The translations under genes were made by a program, and so were the position numbers. A stretch of DNA of 64,000 bases. It comes from Bradymonadales bacterium (GTDB lineage Bacteria > Myxococcota_A > Bradymonadia > JAFGEP01). Below are positions 1 to 9,602 of the stretch, one piece after another. The stretch spans positions 1 to 64,000 of the forward strand of contig JAFGEP010000026.1 of assembly GCA_016931535.1 (NCBI GenBank). Reading direction: 5' to 3'. Below the pieces are notes generated by a model. That model saw only the letters and a program-made list of their open reading frames with translations, was not told the DNA's origin and ran no database searches. Every line of letters starts with the position of its first letter. Within the stretch, counting starts at the first letter, position 1.

Positions 1-9
1 GCCCCCTTC

Positions 10-111
10 GGCGGCTTCGCCGCCACTTCCCCCGCACCGACACGGTGCGGGGGCAGACGCCCCCTCCGCCTGCTACGCAGGCACCTCCCCCGGGCTCCGC
101 CTCGGGGGAGG
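10..111. repeat. Cluster of four consecutive perfect or near-perfect hairpins (mosaic palindromic intergenic element)
   Basis: GGCGGC-TTC-GCCGCC (10-24); CCCCCGCACCG-ACA-CGGTGCGGGGG (29-53); GCCTGC-TAC-GCAGGC (68-82); CCTCCCCCG...CGGGGGAGG (84-111). Confidence 0.75.
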
Positions 112-151
112 AGGATCGCAGGTGGGGTTGGGGTGTGGTATCCTGAGCCCC

Positions 152-664
152 ATGGAACGCATCCGTGCCAGCGCGATCTGTATGTTGGTCTTCCTGTGTG
201 GCTGTATCCAGAATGCCGAGCCGGTGGTGACGCCTGGAACGCCGCTGGATCTTGGGCTGGATGCTTTCTTGGGAGACGACACCGCCGAGGAGCCGGTGGA
301 CGCAGCCGACATAGCGGAGGATGGCGAGCAGGAGGAAGAGGTGGAGGTGGTCTTAGCGGAAGGGGAACCCTGCAGCCTGCTGGAGCAGGACTGCAAGGCG
401 GGTTTGCGCTGCACCATCGGTCAGGGGGGGACAGGCATCTGCGTGCTGATCGGTCCGCGCGTCGAGGGAGAGCGGTGTGGCGAGACGGTGGACAACTGTG
501 CCGCCAACCTGGTCTGCATGGATGAGGGCGACCCGGATGATCCAGGGTTCCGCTGCCTCAGATTGTGTGACGGTCAGAGCGGTGAGGGGTGCGATCCCTG
601 GCAGCGATGTGAAGGGCCTCTGGGGTGGACGATCGAGCCGGTAGGGGTGTGCCTCGACCAATAG
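152..664 (+). CDS. Cys-rich putative lipoprotein
   Basis: MERIRASAICMLVFLCGC lipobox-like N-terminus, acidic linker, then regularly spaced cysteines. Confidence 0.7.
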   Translation: MERIRASAICMLVFLCGCIQNAEPVVTPGTPLDLGLDAFLGDDTAEEPVDAADIAEDGEQEEEVEVVLAEGEPCSLLEQDCKAGLRCTIGQGGTGICVLIGPRVEGERCGETVDNCAANLVCMDEGDPDDPGFRCLRLCDGQSGEGCDPWQRCEGPLGWTIEPVGVCLDQ

Positions 665-959
665 CCTCACGATCTGCTTCCAACGGCGGTTAGAGCCTGC
701 GTTTGGCTCGCGCTGTCCAGGGGGTCGATCTATGGATCTTCTGGAGTATGGGCGTCTGTAGGGCGATCGACCTCAAAGGGCTCGTGGAGTCCAGGTATGG
801 CCATAGCCGAACGGCAAGTTGGCTGGCTTCAGCGGTCCTCAGCTCCCAAGAGGCCTGGCACACCAGACCTGCGCTTCGCCCCGGGAAAGGTGGGTGAGTT
901 CGTCAGCTAGCTCTGCGAGAGCGGGACTTCACGCGGTGGATTCCGGGGTCCCGCTTCGA

Positions 960-988
960 TTGACAGCCCCTATTAGCTGTGGTAGTGC
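960..988 (+). promoter_or_regulatory. Putative sigma70-type promoter for tRNA-Gln (TTGACA-N17-TAGTGC)
   Basis: -35 at 960-965, 17-bp spacer, -10-like TAGTGC at 983-988, about 35 bp before the tRNA. Confidence 0.5.
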
Positions 989-1022
989 AAGCGCGCTTCA
1001 GCCGCCTGTTTGGGCGGTGGAT

Positions 1023-1094
1023 TGGGGCGTAGCCAAGTGGTAAGGCACCGGGTTTTGGTCCCGGCATCCGTGGGTTCGAGTCCTACCGCCCCAG
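1023..1094 (+). tRNA. tRNA-Gln (anticodon TTG)
   Basis: Acceptor TGGGGCG/CGCCCCA, anticodon arm CCGGG-TTTTGGT-CCCGG, T-arm GGGTTCGAGTCC. Confidence 0.95.
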
Positions 1095-1295
1095 TGCGGA
1101 AGGGGGGGCTTGCAGCGCATGGCGGCTACCTGGGCTGTGTTGCACCCCGAGCCGCGGTTTTGGCGAGGGGGAGGCGATCATTCCGGGAGCTATCGGGGAT
1201 TGGGTCAGGGGTTTCCCTTCGGCAGGACAGCAGGGTTCTCTGCCCGGATTGGTGCTCGGTGAGTCGAGCACACTGACAGCATGCGGGGGTGAGTC

Positions 1296-1898
1296 ATGTC
1301 ACTCGTATTGACAGCAGAGCCAAGAGTGGAATTGGGAAAATCGGCCGCCCATCGGATCAGGCGGCGCAAGCTGGTCCCCGGCGTGTGCTATGGCAAGGGG
1401 GTACAGCCCTTCCACCTGGCGGTGGAGCCCGATGCCCTGGCGCGTATCCTGAGCACACCGAAAGGCCGCAACATGGTGTTCCATCTTGCGGTGGAGGATA
1501 AAAGCCACCCGGTCATGGTGCAATCGGTACAACGTGATCCGGTCAAGCGGGCCATGCTCCACGTGGACTTCCTGGTGGTCTCTTCCGACGACTGGGTCAT
1601 GGTGGATGTCCCGCTCAAGGTGACCGGCAAGTCGGAAGGCGAGAAAGCCGGAGGCCGCCTGGAGCTCGTGCGGCGATCGGTCGATCTACGCTGCCAGGTC
1701 AAGGACATTCCGGAGTGCATCGAGTACGACGTCACCGATCTGCAGATCGGACAGAACGTGCCGGCCAGCAAGCTGGTGTTGCCGGAAGGCAGTGAGATCG
1801 CGAGCAAGAGCGATTTTGTGGTGCTCCAGGTCGTGGTGCCCAAGGGCAAGGCCGCTGAGGCGGCAGTCCCCGGTGCTCCGGTGAAGGCGGAGGACTGA
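1296..1898 (+). CDS. rplY: 50S ribosomal protein L25 / general stress protein Ctc
   Basis: L25/Ctc-type sequence (VLTAEPRVELGKSAAHRIRRRKLVPGVCYGKG); directly upstream of pth, a common synteny. Confidence 0.9.
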   Translation: MSLVLTAEPRVELGKSAAHRIRRRKLVPGVCYGKGVQPFHLAVEPDALARILSTPKGRNMVFHLAVEDKSHPVMVQSVQRDPVKRAMLHVDFLVVSSDDWVMVDVPLKVTGKSEGEKAGGRLELVRRSVDLRCQVKDIPECIEYDVTDLQIGQNVPASKLVLPEGSEIASKSDFVVLQVVVPKGKAAEAAVPGAPVKAED

Positions 1899-2056
1899 CC
1901 GACAGGCGGATGCATACCCGTCCTTGTCTCCAGCCTTGAACCGACCTGTGAGAGCAGGCGGTGCGGTTGGGCGGTTCCAGAAAGACTTCTCTCGCGCAGC
2001 TCATCCGGGGAGCTGCAACGTTCGCATTCCAGCAACCAGACCACCGGGACGGCATC

Positions 2057-2743
2057 ATGGACGAACCGATCCAATCCAATCGTCCGGAAATCCCTCCGAT
2101 CGAGAGGCTGGGGCGGATCTTGCTGGTCGGTCTGGGAAATCCGGGCTCCCGCTATGCCCGGACTCGTCACAACGTCGGCTTCTTCACCATCGACGATCTG
2201 GCCAGTAAAGAAAGGGTCTCTCTGTCCCAGGTCCGTTTCAAGGGACAGTTTGGCGAGGGCGTCGCGCCGGGCAAGCGGCTGTTCTTCCTGAAACCGCAGA
2301 CCTTCATGAACCTCAGCGGGCAGTCGGTGTCTCAGGCCTGTCGTTACCTCAACCTGGAACCGGGCGGGCTGGTGGTCATCCACGACGACATCGATCTGCC
2401 CCTGGGCAAGATCAGGGTGAAGTGGGCCGGCTCGGCAGGGGGACACCGGGGACTGGTATCCATCGACCGGGAGCTGGGTCGGCCGGACTACTTCCGGATC
2501 CGCATCGGGGTCGGTCGACCGCAGGACAGCCAGGTGGTCGAGCACGTGCTGTCCGGGTTCAGGCCGGAGGAGGTAGAGGTGCTGGGCAAGGTGATCGAGG
2601 GAGCAGCTCGAGCTGCCCAGCTCCTGATCACCCAGGGGTTGCGAGTGGCACAGAACCTGGTCAACGGGATGGTGTTTTCGGCAGCCGGTCCACAAGAGGT
2701 AGCCCGATCCTCTGGTCTCAAGGGGGATGGCACCGATCGGTGA
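2057..2743 (+). CDS. pth: Peptidyl-tRNA hydrolase
   Basis: LLVGLGNPGSRYARTRHNVGF, LKPQTFMNLSGQSV, VVIHDDIDLPLGKIRVKWAGSAGGHRGL; ATG at 2057 preferred over the longer ORF. Confidence 0.95.
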   Translation: MDEPIQSNRPEIPPIERLGRILLVGLGNPGSRYARTRHNVGFFTIDDLASKERVSLSQVRFKGQFGEGVAPGKRLFFLKPQTFMNLSGQSVSQACRYLNLEPGGLVVIHDDIDLPLGKIRVKWAGSAGGHRGLVSIDRELGRPDYFRIRIGVGRPQDSQVVEHVLSGFRPEEVEVLGKVIEGAARAAQLLITQGLRVAQNLVNGMVFSAAGPQEVARSSGLKGDGTDR

Positions 2744-2848
2744 CCCAAGAGCCGGGCGGCCGGAGATGGGCGCCAGCTTTGGCAGGAAAACGATAGTGCC
2801 ACCGGGTTTGGGAGCAACGGTGGCCAAACAACGATAAGGAGGTACGCA

Positions 2849-4942
2849 GTGAGTTGGGAAATCTGGGTTGTGCTGGGAGCGGGGGTCCTCGGCCTTCTGT
2901 TCGCCATGTGGAAGGCACACTGGGTCGGGAAGCAGAATGCGGGTACGGAGCTGATGGCCAAGATCTCGGGGGCCATCCGGGAAGGGGCCATGGCCTACCT
3001 GTACCGCCAGGCACGGGTTCTGGTCATCTTCGTCGCGGTGGTTAGTGCCCTTCTGGCCCTGGGCTACGGCTTGCAGCATCCCTACGGCTGGAAGTCGATC
3101 ATCGCCGTCAGCTTCCTGTGCGGGGCAGCCTGCTCCTGGGGAGCGGGCTACTTCGGCATGCGGGTGGCCACCAAGGCCAACGTGCGCACGACACAAGCGG
3201 CCCGGACCGGCCTGAACAGCGCCCTGCAGGTGGCCTTCTCCGGCGGCAGCGTCATGGGGATGACGGTCGTGAGCCTGGGGGTCATCGGGATCACCGTGCT
3301 CTTGCTGATCTACTGGTTCGTCTTCAAGGCGGAAGGGAACATGACCAACATCGACCTGCTCTTGCAGGTCATCACCGGCTTCAGCTTCGGCGCCAGCTCC
3401 ATCGCGCTCTTCGCCCGCGTCGGCGGAGGGATCTACACCAAGGCCGCCGATGTCGGGGCTGACCTGGTGGGCAAGGTGGAAGCGGGCATCCCCGAGGACG
3501 ATCCGCGCAACCCGGCCACCATCGCCGATAACGTCGGGGACAACGTGGGCGACGTGGCCGGCATGGGAGCCGACCTCTTCGAGTCCTTCGTCGGCTCCAT
3601 CATCGCCGCCATGATCCTCGGCTACGTCTGGGTGGCTCAGAATCCGGATATCGGCATGGGGCCGATCTTCCTGCCGCTTTTCATCGCCGGCGCGGGCATC
3701 CTGGTCAGCGGTATCTGCACCTTCTTCGTGCGCACCAAGGAAGGGGCCAACCCCCAGACCGCCCTGAACATCGGCACCTTCTCGGCAGCCATCATCATGG
3801 TCATTCTGACCTACGTGCTGGCCTCGGGCCAGATCTCCCATGGGATCGTCGTCAACGGCCGCAACTACTCGGCCTTCGGTGTGTTCATGGCGGTCGTCTC
3901 CGGACTGATCGCCGGCACCCTGATCGGGTTGATCACCGAGTACTACACCTCCGAGAGCCGCAAGCCGGCCCAGAAGCTGTCCGATGAGGCTCGGACCGGC
4001 CCGGCCACCATCATCATCGCCGGACTGGCTCTAGGCATGCAATCCACCGCCATTCCCATCCTGCTCTTGTCGGGCGCGGTGATACTGGCTTACACCTTTG
4101 CCGGCCTGTACGGGATCGCCATGGCCGGCCTGGGGATGCTGTCCACCACCGGGATCCAGCTGGCCATCGATGCCTATGGCCCGATTGCCGACAACTCCGG
4201 CGGCATCGCCGAGATGTCCAAGCTTCCTCCGGAGGTCCGCGGCCGCACCGACAAGCTGGATGCGGTGGGCAACACCACGGCCGCCATCGGCAAGGGGTTC
4301 GCCATCGGCTCGGCAGCGCTGACCGCCATGGCGCTGTTTTCCGCCTACCAGACCCAGATGCGCCTGCCCACCCTGGACATCCTGGATCCCACGGTCATGG
4401 TCGGGCTGTTCGTGGGGGCCATGATGGCCTTTTTGTTCTCCTCCATCTCCATGAAGGCGGTGGGACGCGCCGCCGGTGGCATGGTCGAGGAGGTCCGCCG
4501 GCAGTTCCGGGAGATCCCGGGGCTGCTGGAAGGGACGGGAGAGGCCGACTACCGCCAGTGTGTGGATATCTCCACCCGGGCGGCCATCCGCCAGATGGTC
4601 ATGCCAGGGACATTGGCGGTGGCGGTACCCATCGCGGCGGGGCTCATCGATCCCAGCGGAATGCTGCTGGGCGGCGTGTTGGCCGGCGTGACGGTCAGCG
4701 GCGTGCTGATGGCGGTTTTCATGGCCAACGCCGGAGGCGCCTGGGACAACGCCAAGAAACACATCGAGGGGGGAGCCCACGGCGGTAAGGGCTCGCCTGC
4801 CCATAAAGCGGCGGTGGTGGGAGACACCGTGGGCGATCCGTTCAAGGACACCTCCGGGCCCAGCCTGAACATCCTGATCAAGCTGATGAGCGTGGTGGCC
4901 CTGGTCATGGCGCCCATCCTGCAGGCGTTGCCCTGGGGTTGA
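2849..4942 (+). CDS. hppA: Membrane-bound cation-translocating inorganic pyrophosphatase
   Basis: [46 protein letters not shown] and [26 protein letters not shown] start behind AAGGAGGT. Confidence 0.97.
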   Translation: MSWEIWVVLGAGVLGLLFAMWKAHWVGKQNAGTELMAKISGAIREGAMAYLYRQARVLVIFVAVVSALLALGYGLQHPYGWKSIIAVSFLCGAACSWGAGYFGMRVATKANVRTTQAARTGLNSALQVAFSGGSVMGMTVVSLGVIGITVLLLIYWFVFKAEGNMTNIDLLLQVITGFSFGASSIALFARVGGGIYTKAADVGADLVGKVEAGIPEDDPRNPATIADNVGDNVGDVAGMGADLFESFVGSIIAAMILGYVWVAQNPDIGMGPIFLPLFIAGAGILVSGICTFFVRTKEGANPQTALNIGTFSAAIIMVILTYVLASGQISHGIVVNGRNYSAFGVFMAVVSGLIAGTLIGLITEYYTSESRKPAQKLSDEARTGPATIIIAGLALGMQSTAIPILLLSGAVILAYTFAGLYGIAMAGLGMLSTTGIQLAIDAYGPIADNSGGIAEMSKLPPEVRGRTDKLDAVGNTTAAIGKGFAIGSAALTAMALFSAYQTQMRLPTLDILDPTVMVGLFVGAMMAFLFSSISMKAVGRAAGGMVEEVRRQFREIPGLLEGTGEADYRQCVDISTRAAIRQMVMPGTLAVAVPIAAGLIDPSGMLLGGVLAGVTVSGVLMAVFMANAGGAWDNAKKHIEGGAHGGKGSPAHKAAVVGDTVGDPFKDTSGPSLNILIKLMSVVALVMAPILQALPWG

Positions 4943-4955
4943 CCGATGGCCAAAG

Positions 4956-4991
4956 GCGATCCGATCCGCCCCGCACGGCGGATCGGATCGC
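4956..4991. terminator. 15-bp perfect stem-loop between hppA and rpsF (possible terminator; lacks a clear U-tract)
   Basis: GCGATCCGATCCGCC-CCGCAC-GGCGGATCGGATCGC. Confidence 0.5.
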
Positions 4992-5002
4992 GCATCGCCG
5001 CA

Positions 5003-5031
5003 TTGACGTCTTGGCAGGACCGTGTTATGTG
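5003..5031 (+). promoter_or_regulatory. Putative sigma70-type promoter upstream of rpsF (TTGACG-N17-TATGTG)
   Basis: -35 5003-5008, -10 5026-5031, 17-bp spacer. Confidence 0.5.
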
Positions 5032-5095
5032 AGGCGACCTCCTCGCTCTGGCCGAAGTACGAACCAGGGCTGACAATCCAAGGGGAGACCAACTG

Positions 5096-5599
5096 ATGTT
5101 GAGAGAGTACGAGACCATTTACATTCTCAGACCGGATATCTCCGACATGGACGCTGATCGGGTGACCGAGCGGGTCAGGGGTGCCATCCGGTCGGGAGAC
5201 GGCCGGATCCTGGAGGTCCGCAACTGGGGTAAGCGCCGTCTAGCCTACGAGATCGGCCACAACCAGAAAGGGATCTACATCTACTGGCGCTATGCCGGGA
5301 ACAACAAGTGCGTGGCCGAGCTGGAACGGGTGCTGCGGATGCTCGAGCCGGTCCTGCGCTATCTCACGGTCAAGCTGAAGGACGACGTGGATCCGGAAAT
5401 GGCCATCGACATCGGCGACGAGGCGATCCCGATGCGGACCGCGATCAGCCGAGCGGAAAGCGAAGAGATGGAGCCGGAGGAGCCGTTGGAGTCGGCTGCC
5501 ACCGAGGACGAGAAAGAGGAAAGGCCTTCCGAGACCACCTGGGATGACGACTCCGATGAGGAGTGGACAGAGGAGCCCGACAAGGGCTCCCAGAAGTGA
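5096..5599 (+). CDS. rpsF: 30S ribosomal protein S6 with extended acidic C-terminus
   Basis: [17 protein letters not shown]..., [27 protein letters not shown]-terminal Asp/Glu-rich tail. Confidence 0.93.
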   Translation: MLREYETIYILRPDISDMDADRVTERVRGAIRSGDGRILEVRNWGKRRLAYEIGHNQKGIYIYWRYAGNNKCVAELERVLRMLEPVLRYLTVKLKDDVDPEMAIDIGDEAIPMRTAISRAESEEMEPEEPLESAATEDEKEERPSETTWDDDSDEEWTEEPDKGSQK

Positions 5600-5718
5600 C
5601 CTCCCCAAGGGGGAGCACCACCGCATCGGCAGTGATCATCCGGCGATGGGACAATCCGGCCTCGCTGCCGGCTCGTCGGCGTGCCGAGAGGCGCGTTGAG
5701 AATCTGTAGGGAACCGCC

Positions 5719-6162
5719 ATGCAAGTGATACTGACAACGGACGTGCCCCATCTCGGACACATGGGGGATATCATCGAGGTCAAGGACGGTTTCGGCCGCA
5801 ACTACCTGATCCCACAGTCGCTGGCCCTCCAGGCGACCAAGGAGAATCAGCGCCAGTTCGACCATCTTCGTCGGCAAGTGGCGGTCAAGAGCGCCCAGCT
5901 CCGACAGAAAGCGCTGGGCGCCCGCGAAACCCTGGAAGGGGTCAACATCACCGTCGCCCGGCGCACCGGTGGAACCGACCGGCTATACGGCTCGGTGACC
6001 CGGCGGGATGTGGCGGATGCTCTCATCCAACAGGGGTATGACATCGACCGGCGGCAGGTGGAGCTGGAGGAGCCGATCAAGGAGCTGGGCATCTACCAGG
6101 TGCCGGTCAAGCTCCACTCCGACGTCTCCGCCAATGTGCGCGTCTGGGTCATCCGAATGTAG
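5719..6162 (+). CDS. rplI: 50S ribosomal protein L9
   Basis: MQVILTTDVPHLGHMGDIIEVKDGFGRNYLIPQSLALQAT. Confidence 0.95.
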   Translation: MQVILTTDVPHLGHMGDIIEVKDGFGRNYLIPQSLALQATKENQRQFDHLRRQVAVKSAQLRQKALGARETLEGVNITVARRTGGTDRLYGSVTRRDVADALIQQGYDIDRRQVELEEPIKELGIYQVPVKLHSDVSANVRVWVIRM

Positions 6163-6167
6163 CTCCC

Positions 6168-7250
6168 ATGGCCGAAGACGCCCAACAGCCCGGCGGTGAG
6201 ACGACCATCCCGGCAGGGCCCGCTCCAGACCCCGACCGGCGGCCAAGTGAGCGTTCCTTCGGTTCCTTGACGGTCGTCATCCCTACCTATAACGAGGCCG
6301 AAAGCCTTTCCACCTTGCACTCGGAGCTGGTGGCCGAGCTGGAAGCGGTCGGTGTACCCTTCGAGATCATCCTGGTCGACGACGGCAGCACCGACGTTAC
6401 CCCCCGTCTCGCGAGCGAGATCTGCAGGAAAGACCAACGGGTGCGCTACCTGCGCTTCCGGCGGAACTTCGGAAAGGCGGCCGCCTTGAACGAGGGGTTC
6501 GGCCGAGCGCAGGGAGAGGTGGTGGTCACCATGGACGCCGACCTCCAGGACAACCCGGCCGAGATCCACAATCTGCTCGACGCGCTCGATGAGGGATATG
6601 ACCTGATATCGGGCTGGAAGTGGCCACGCCGCGACCCGTTGGGGAAGCGGCTGCCCTCCAAGCTCTTCAACTTCGCGGTCCGCGCTGGCACCGGCCTGGC
6701 CCTGCACGACATGAACTGCGGCCTGAAGGCCTATCGCAAGGAGATGGTCGACTCCCTCTCCATCTACGGGGATATGCACCGCTATATCCCGGTGCTGGCA
6801 CAGGCCAGGGGGTTCAAGGTGGGGGAGGTCAAGGTATCCCACCGTCCCCGCCTCTACGGGAAGAGCAAGTACTCGGTGGGGCGGTTCAGTCGAGGCTTCC
6901 TCGATTTTCTCACGGTGTTGTTCCTCACGCGCTACCGGACCCGACCGCTGCATCTCATCGGCGGGATGGGTCTGGCGATGGGTTTGATCGGCGCCCTGAT
7001 CCTCTTGATCCTGACGATCGGCTGGTTTGCCGGCACCCCCATCGGGGCCCGCCCCCTGTTCTTCATGGGAATCCTGCTGACCATCCTGGCGGTGCAGCTC
7101 ATCACCTTCGGGCTGATGGCCGAGATGGTCACCTCCTTTTTCCTGGTGGGGCATAACCAGTACCCTGTCTTGCAGGAGATCGGGTTTGACACCGACCGGC
7201 CCGGGGTCGAAAAGGAAACCGCGCAACGTGAGCAGGCGGGCACTGACTGA
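6168..7250 (+). CDS. Glycosyltransferase family 2 (dolichyl-phosphate mannosyltransferase/ArnC-like) with C-terminal TM helices
   Basis: TVVIPTYNEAESL, ILVDDGSTD, MDADLQDNP; two C-terminal hydrophobic segments. Confidence 0.88.
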   Translation: MAEDAQQPGGETTIPAGPAPDPDRRPSERSFGSLTVVIPTYNEAESLSTLHSELVAELEAVGVPFEIILVDDGSTDVTPRLASEICRKDQRVRYLRFRRNFGKAAALNEGFGRAQGEVVVTMDADLQDNPAEIHNLLDALDEGYDLISGWKWPRRDPLGKRLPSKLFNFAVRAGTGLALHDMNCGLKAYRKEMVDSLSIYGDMHRYIPVLAQARGFKVGEVKVSHRPRLYGKSKYSVGRFSRGFLDFLTVLFLTRYRTRPLHLIGGMGLAMGLIGALILLILTIGWFAGTPIGARPLFFMGILLTILAVQLITFGLMAEMVTSFFLVGHNQYPVLQEIGFDTDRPGVEKETAQREQAGTD

Positions 7251-8454
7251 ACAACTCCCCCGGTTTGTGGGGTATCGGTTGGCCTACGAGGGGATCGTCA
7301 AGCCTCCCCTGCCCATCAACCTCACCCTGTCGGTGACCAATCTCTGCAACTCCCGCTGTCGTACCTGCGACATCTGGTGCATCTACCCTGCCGAGAAGGA
7401 GCGCCTCGCCGAGGAGCTGACGGTTGACGAGCTCGAACGGATCTTCCAGAGCATCGGTAGTGTCTACTTTTTCAACGTCTCCGGAGGAGAACCCTTCCTG
7501 CGTCCGGACGTCGTGGAGATCGTCCGGCTGGCGTGCCTCCATCTCAAACCCGGCGTCATCCACATCCCCACCAACGCCCTGATGCCCGCCAAGATCGAAG
7601 CCCGCGTGACCGAGATGCTGGAGGGGTTCGATCGCTGGGGATCGCCGGGGGTCAAGCTCACCATCAAGCCGAGCTTCGACGGGGTCGGAGCGGATCACGA
7701 CCGCATCCGGGGGACGCCCGGTAACTACGAGAAGCTGTTGGATACCATCGGACGGCTCAAGCGCCTCAAGCAGCGCTTTCCCAGGCTGGGAGTCGGAGTG
7801 GGGACGGTGGTCTCCTCCTTCAACGTGGATCGGCTCGCCGACACCATCGCCCAGGCCCGGCGGTTCCAGGTGGATACCTATATCAGCGAGGTGGCGGAAG
7901 AACGGATGGAGATGCGCAACTTCGGCCGGGAGATCACCCCGGCTGCCGAGCGCTACCGGACCGCCATCCGTCTGCTCCAAGAAGAGACCTTCAGACGCCT
8001 GGGAGAGGCCAACGGCCTGGAGCTCGTCACCCAGGGGATCCGCCATTTCTACTACGACCTCACCACCCGGTGGCTCCAGCACCGCAAGCAGATCCTGCCC
8101 TGCTACGCCGGGATCTCCAACGTCCACATCAGCGCTTACGGCGAGGTCTGGCCCTGCGCCATCCTGGCCGACAGCCGTTCGATGGGCAATCTCAAGGAGC
8201 AGGGGTACGATTTTCGAGCGATCTGGCACTCCCCCCGAGCCGACGAGGTCCGCAGCGGTATCAAGGCCAGGCAGTGCGACTGTCCTCTGGCCAACCAGGC
8301 CTACGCCAACGTGCTGATGTCGCCCGGCGCGCTGGCCCAGGTGGGCGGAGTCATCCTGCGGGCCAAGATGAGCCATGCCGGCCAGCGACTCAGGGGAGCA
8401 ACCGCTCGCCTCCGTCCAGCGGTCAGCGGCTTGTCGGGTGAATCGCGGCGATGA
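7228..8454 (+). CDS. Radical SAM protein with SPASM-like C-terminal cysteines
   Basis: CNSRCRTCDIWC (CX3CX2C), NVSGGEPFLRPDV, C-terminal CYAGISNVHISAYGEVWPCA...CDCPLA; GTG start overlaps the upstream CDS end. Confidence 0.85.
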   Translation: MSRRALTEQLPRFVGYRLAYEGIVKPPLPINLTLSVTNLCNSRCRTCDIWCIYPAEKERLAEELTVDELERIFQSIGSVYFFNVSGGEPFLRPDVVEIVRLACLHLKPGVIHIPTNALMPAKIEARVTEMLEGFDRWGSPGVKLTIKPSFDGVGADHDRIRGTPGNYEKLLDTIGRLKRLKQRFPRLGVGVGTVVSSFNVDRLADTIAQARRFQVDTYISEVAEERMEMRNFGREITPAAERYRTAIRLLQEETFRRLGEANGLELVTQGIRHFYYDLTTRWLQHRKQILPCYAGISNVHISAYGEVWPCAILADSRSMGNLKEQGYDFRAIWHSPRADEVRSGIKARQCDCPLANQAYANVLMSPGALAQVGGVILRAKMSHAGQRLRGATARLRPAVSGLSGESRR

Positions 8455-9602
8455 AGCTGGCTTTTGTCGGACCTTGTTACCCCTATCGGGGGGGGATCGC
8501 CCACTACAATAGCTCGCTGGCGCTGGCTGCCCGGGAATGCGGCCACGAGGTGCGGCTGTACAACTTTACCCGCCAGTACCCCGGACCGCTCTTTCCCGGT
8601 GCAACCCAGCTCGATCCCTCGCCACCCGGGCCAGACACCCCGACCTCGATCCGCTGCATCGACAGCCTCAACCCGTTGACCTGGTTGTTGACCGGCCGCC
8701 GGATCAAGCGGTTTCGACCCGACCTGGTGGTGGTGCAGTGGTGGCACCCCTTCTTCGCGCCCAGCTTCGGCACCATCGCCCGTTCGGTTCGCCGCCACAG
8801 GACGGCCACCGTCCTCTTCTTGTGTCACAATGTCTTTCCTCACGAGGCAAGCGCGGTGGACCGCCTCCTGCTGCGATACGCCTACGGCCAAGCCGACGGC
8901 TTTGTGGTCCAGGCCTCCGTCGAGCGGGACAAGATCCACTCTTTGCTGGGTAGGGATGCGGTCGTCGAGGTGGCCCCTCATCCGCCCTACGACCGGTTCA
9001 CCCGCCAGGCCACCCCCATCGACCCGGCCACCGCCCGACAGACCCTTGGCCTGACCGCCTCCCGCATTCTGCTATTTTTCGGGCTGATCCGGCCGTACAA
9101 GGGGCTGGGCGTCTTGCTCGAAGCGCTCGCTCGGGTGCAGACCCCGGACCTCCAGCTGGTGGTGGTCGGAGAGTGCTACGAAGACAAGAAGCGCTACCGC
9201 GATCAGATCGACCGCCTGGGGATCGGAGGGCGGGTCCTGCTTGTCACCCGCTACATTCCAGACGATCAGGTCCCGCTTTACTTCGCGGCCGCCGATGTCG
9301 CCGTGCTGCCTTACCTCTCGGCGACCGGCAGCGGCATCGCCCAGATGGCCTTTGCCTTCGGCCTACCGGTGATCGTGAGCGGGGTGGGGGGCATCCCGGA
9401 GATGGTGAAGGAGGGCGAGACCGGTCTGTTAGTTCCTCCCGGCTGTCCCGATGTGCTGGCTCGAGCTATCGATCGGTTCTACTCCGAACGGCTCGCTGAC
9501 CGGTTGCGAGCCGGCATCCAGGCCGATCGGCGGGAGAACGGCTGGCGATCGGTCGTGGAGGCCCTTTGCCGGTGCCGCCAACGGTGCCTGAGCGGACCAT
9601 GA
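8451..9602 (+). CDS. Glycosyltransferase family 1/4-type (GT-B fold)
   Basis: YPYRGGIAHYN, LFFGLIRPYKGLGVLLEAL, VLPYLSATGSGIAQMAFAFGLPVIVSGVGGIPEMV; ATGA overlap with upstream gene. Confidence 0.88.
   Translation: MKLAFVGPCYPYRGGIAHYNSSLALAARECGHEVRLYNFTRQYPGPLFPGATQLDPSPPGPDTPTSIRCIDSLNPLTWLLTGRRIKRFRPDLVVVQWWHPFFAPSFGTIARSVRRHRTATVLFLCHNVFPHEASAVDRLLLRYAYGQADGFVVQASVERDKIHSLLGRDAVVEVAPHPPYDRFTRQATPIDPATARQTLGLTASRILLFFGLIRPYKGLGVLLEALARVQTPDLQLVVVGECYEDKKRYRDQIDRLGIGGRVLLVTRYIPDDQVPLYFAAADVAVLPYLSATGSGIAQMAFAFGLPVIVSGVGGIPEMVKEGETGLLVPPGCPDVLARAIDRFYSERLADRLRAGIQADRRENGWRSVVEALCRCRQRCLSGP

Noticed and set aside
1388-3841. 817-aa minus-strand ORF opposite L25/Pth/HppA
   Set aside because: Antisense shadow of high-GC codon bias; composition His/Asp/Gly/Arg-rich and the sense genes are unmistakable.
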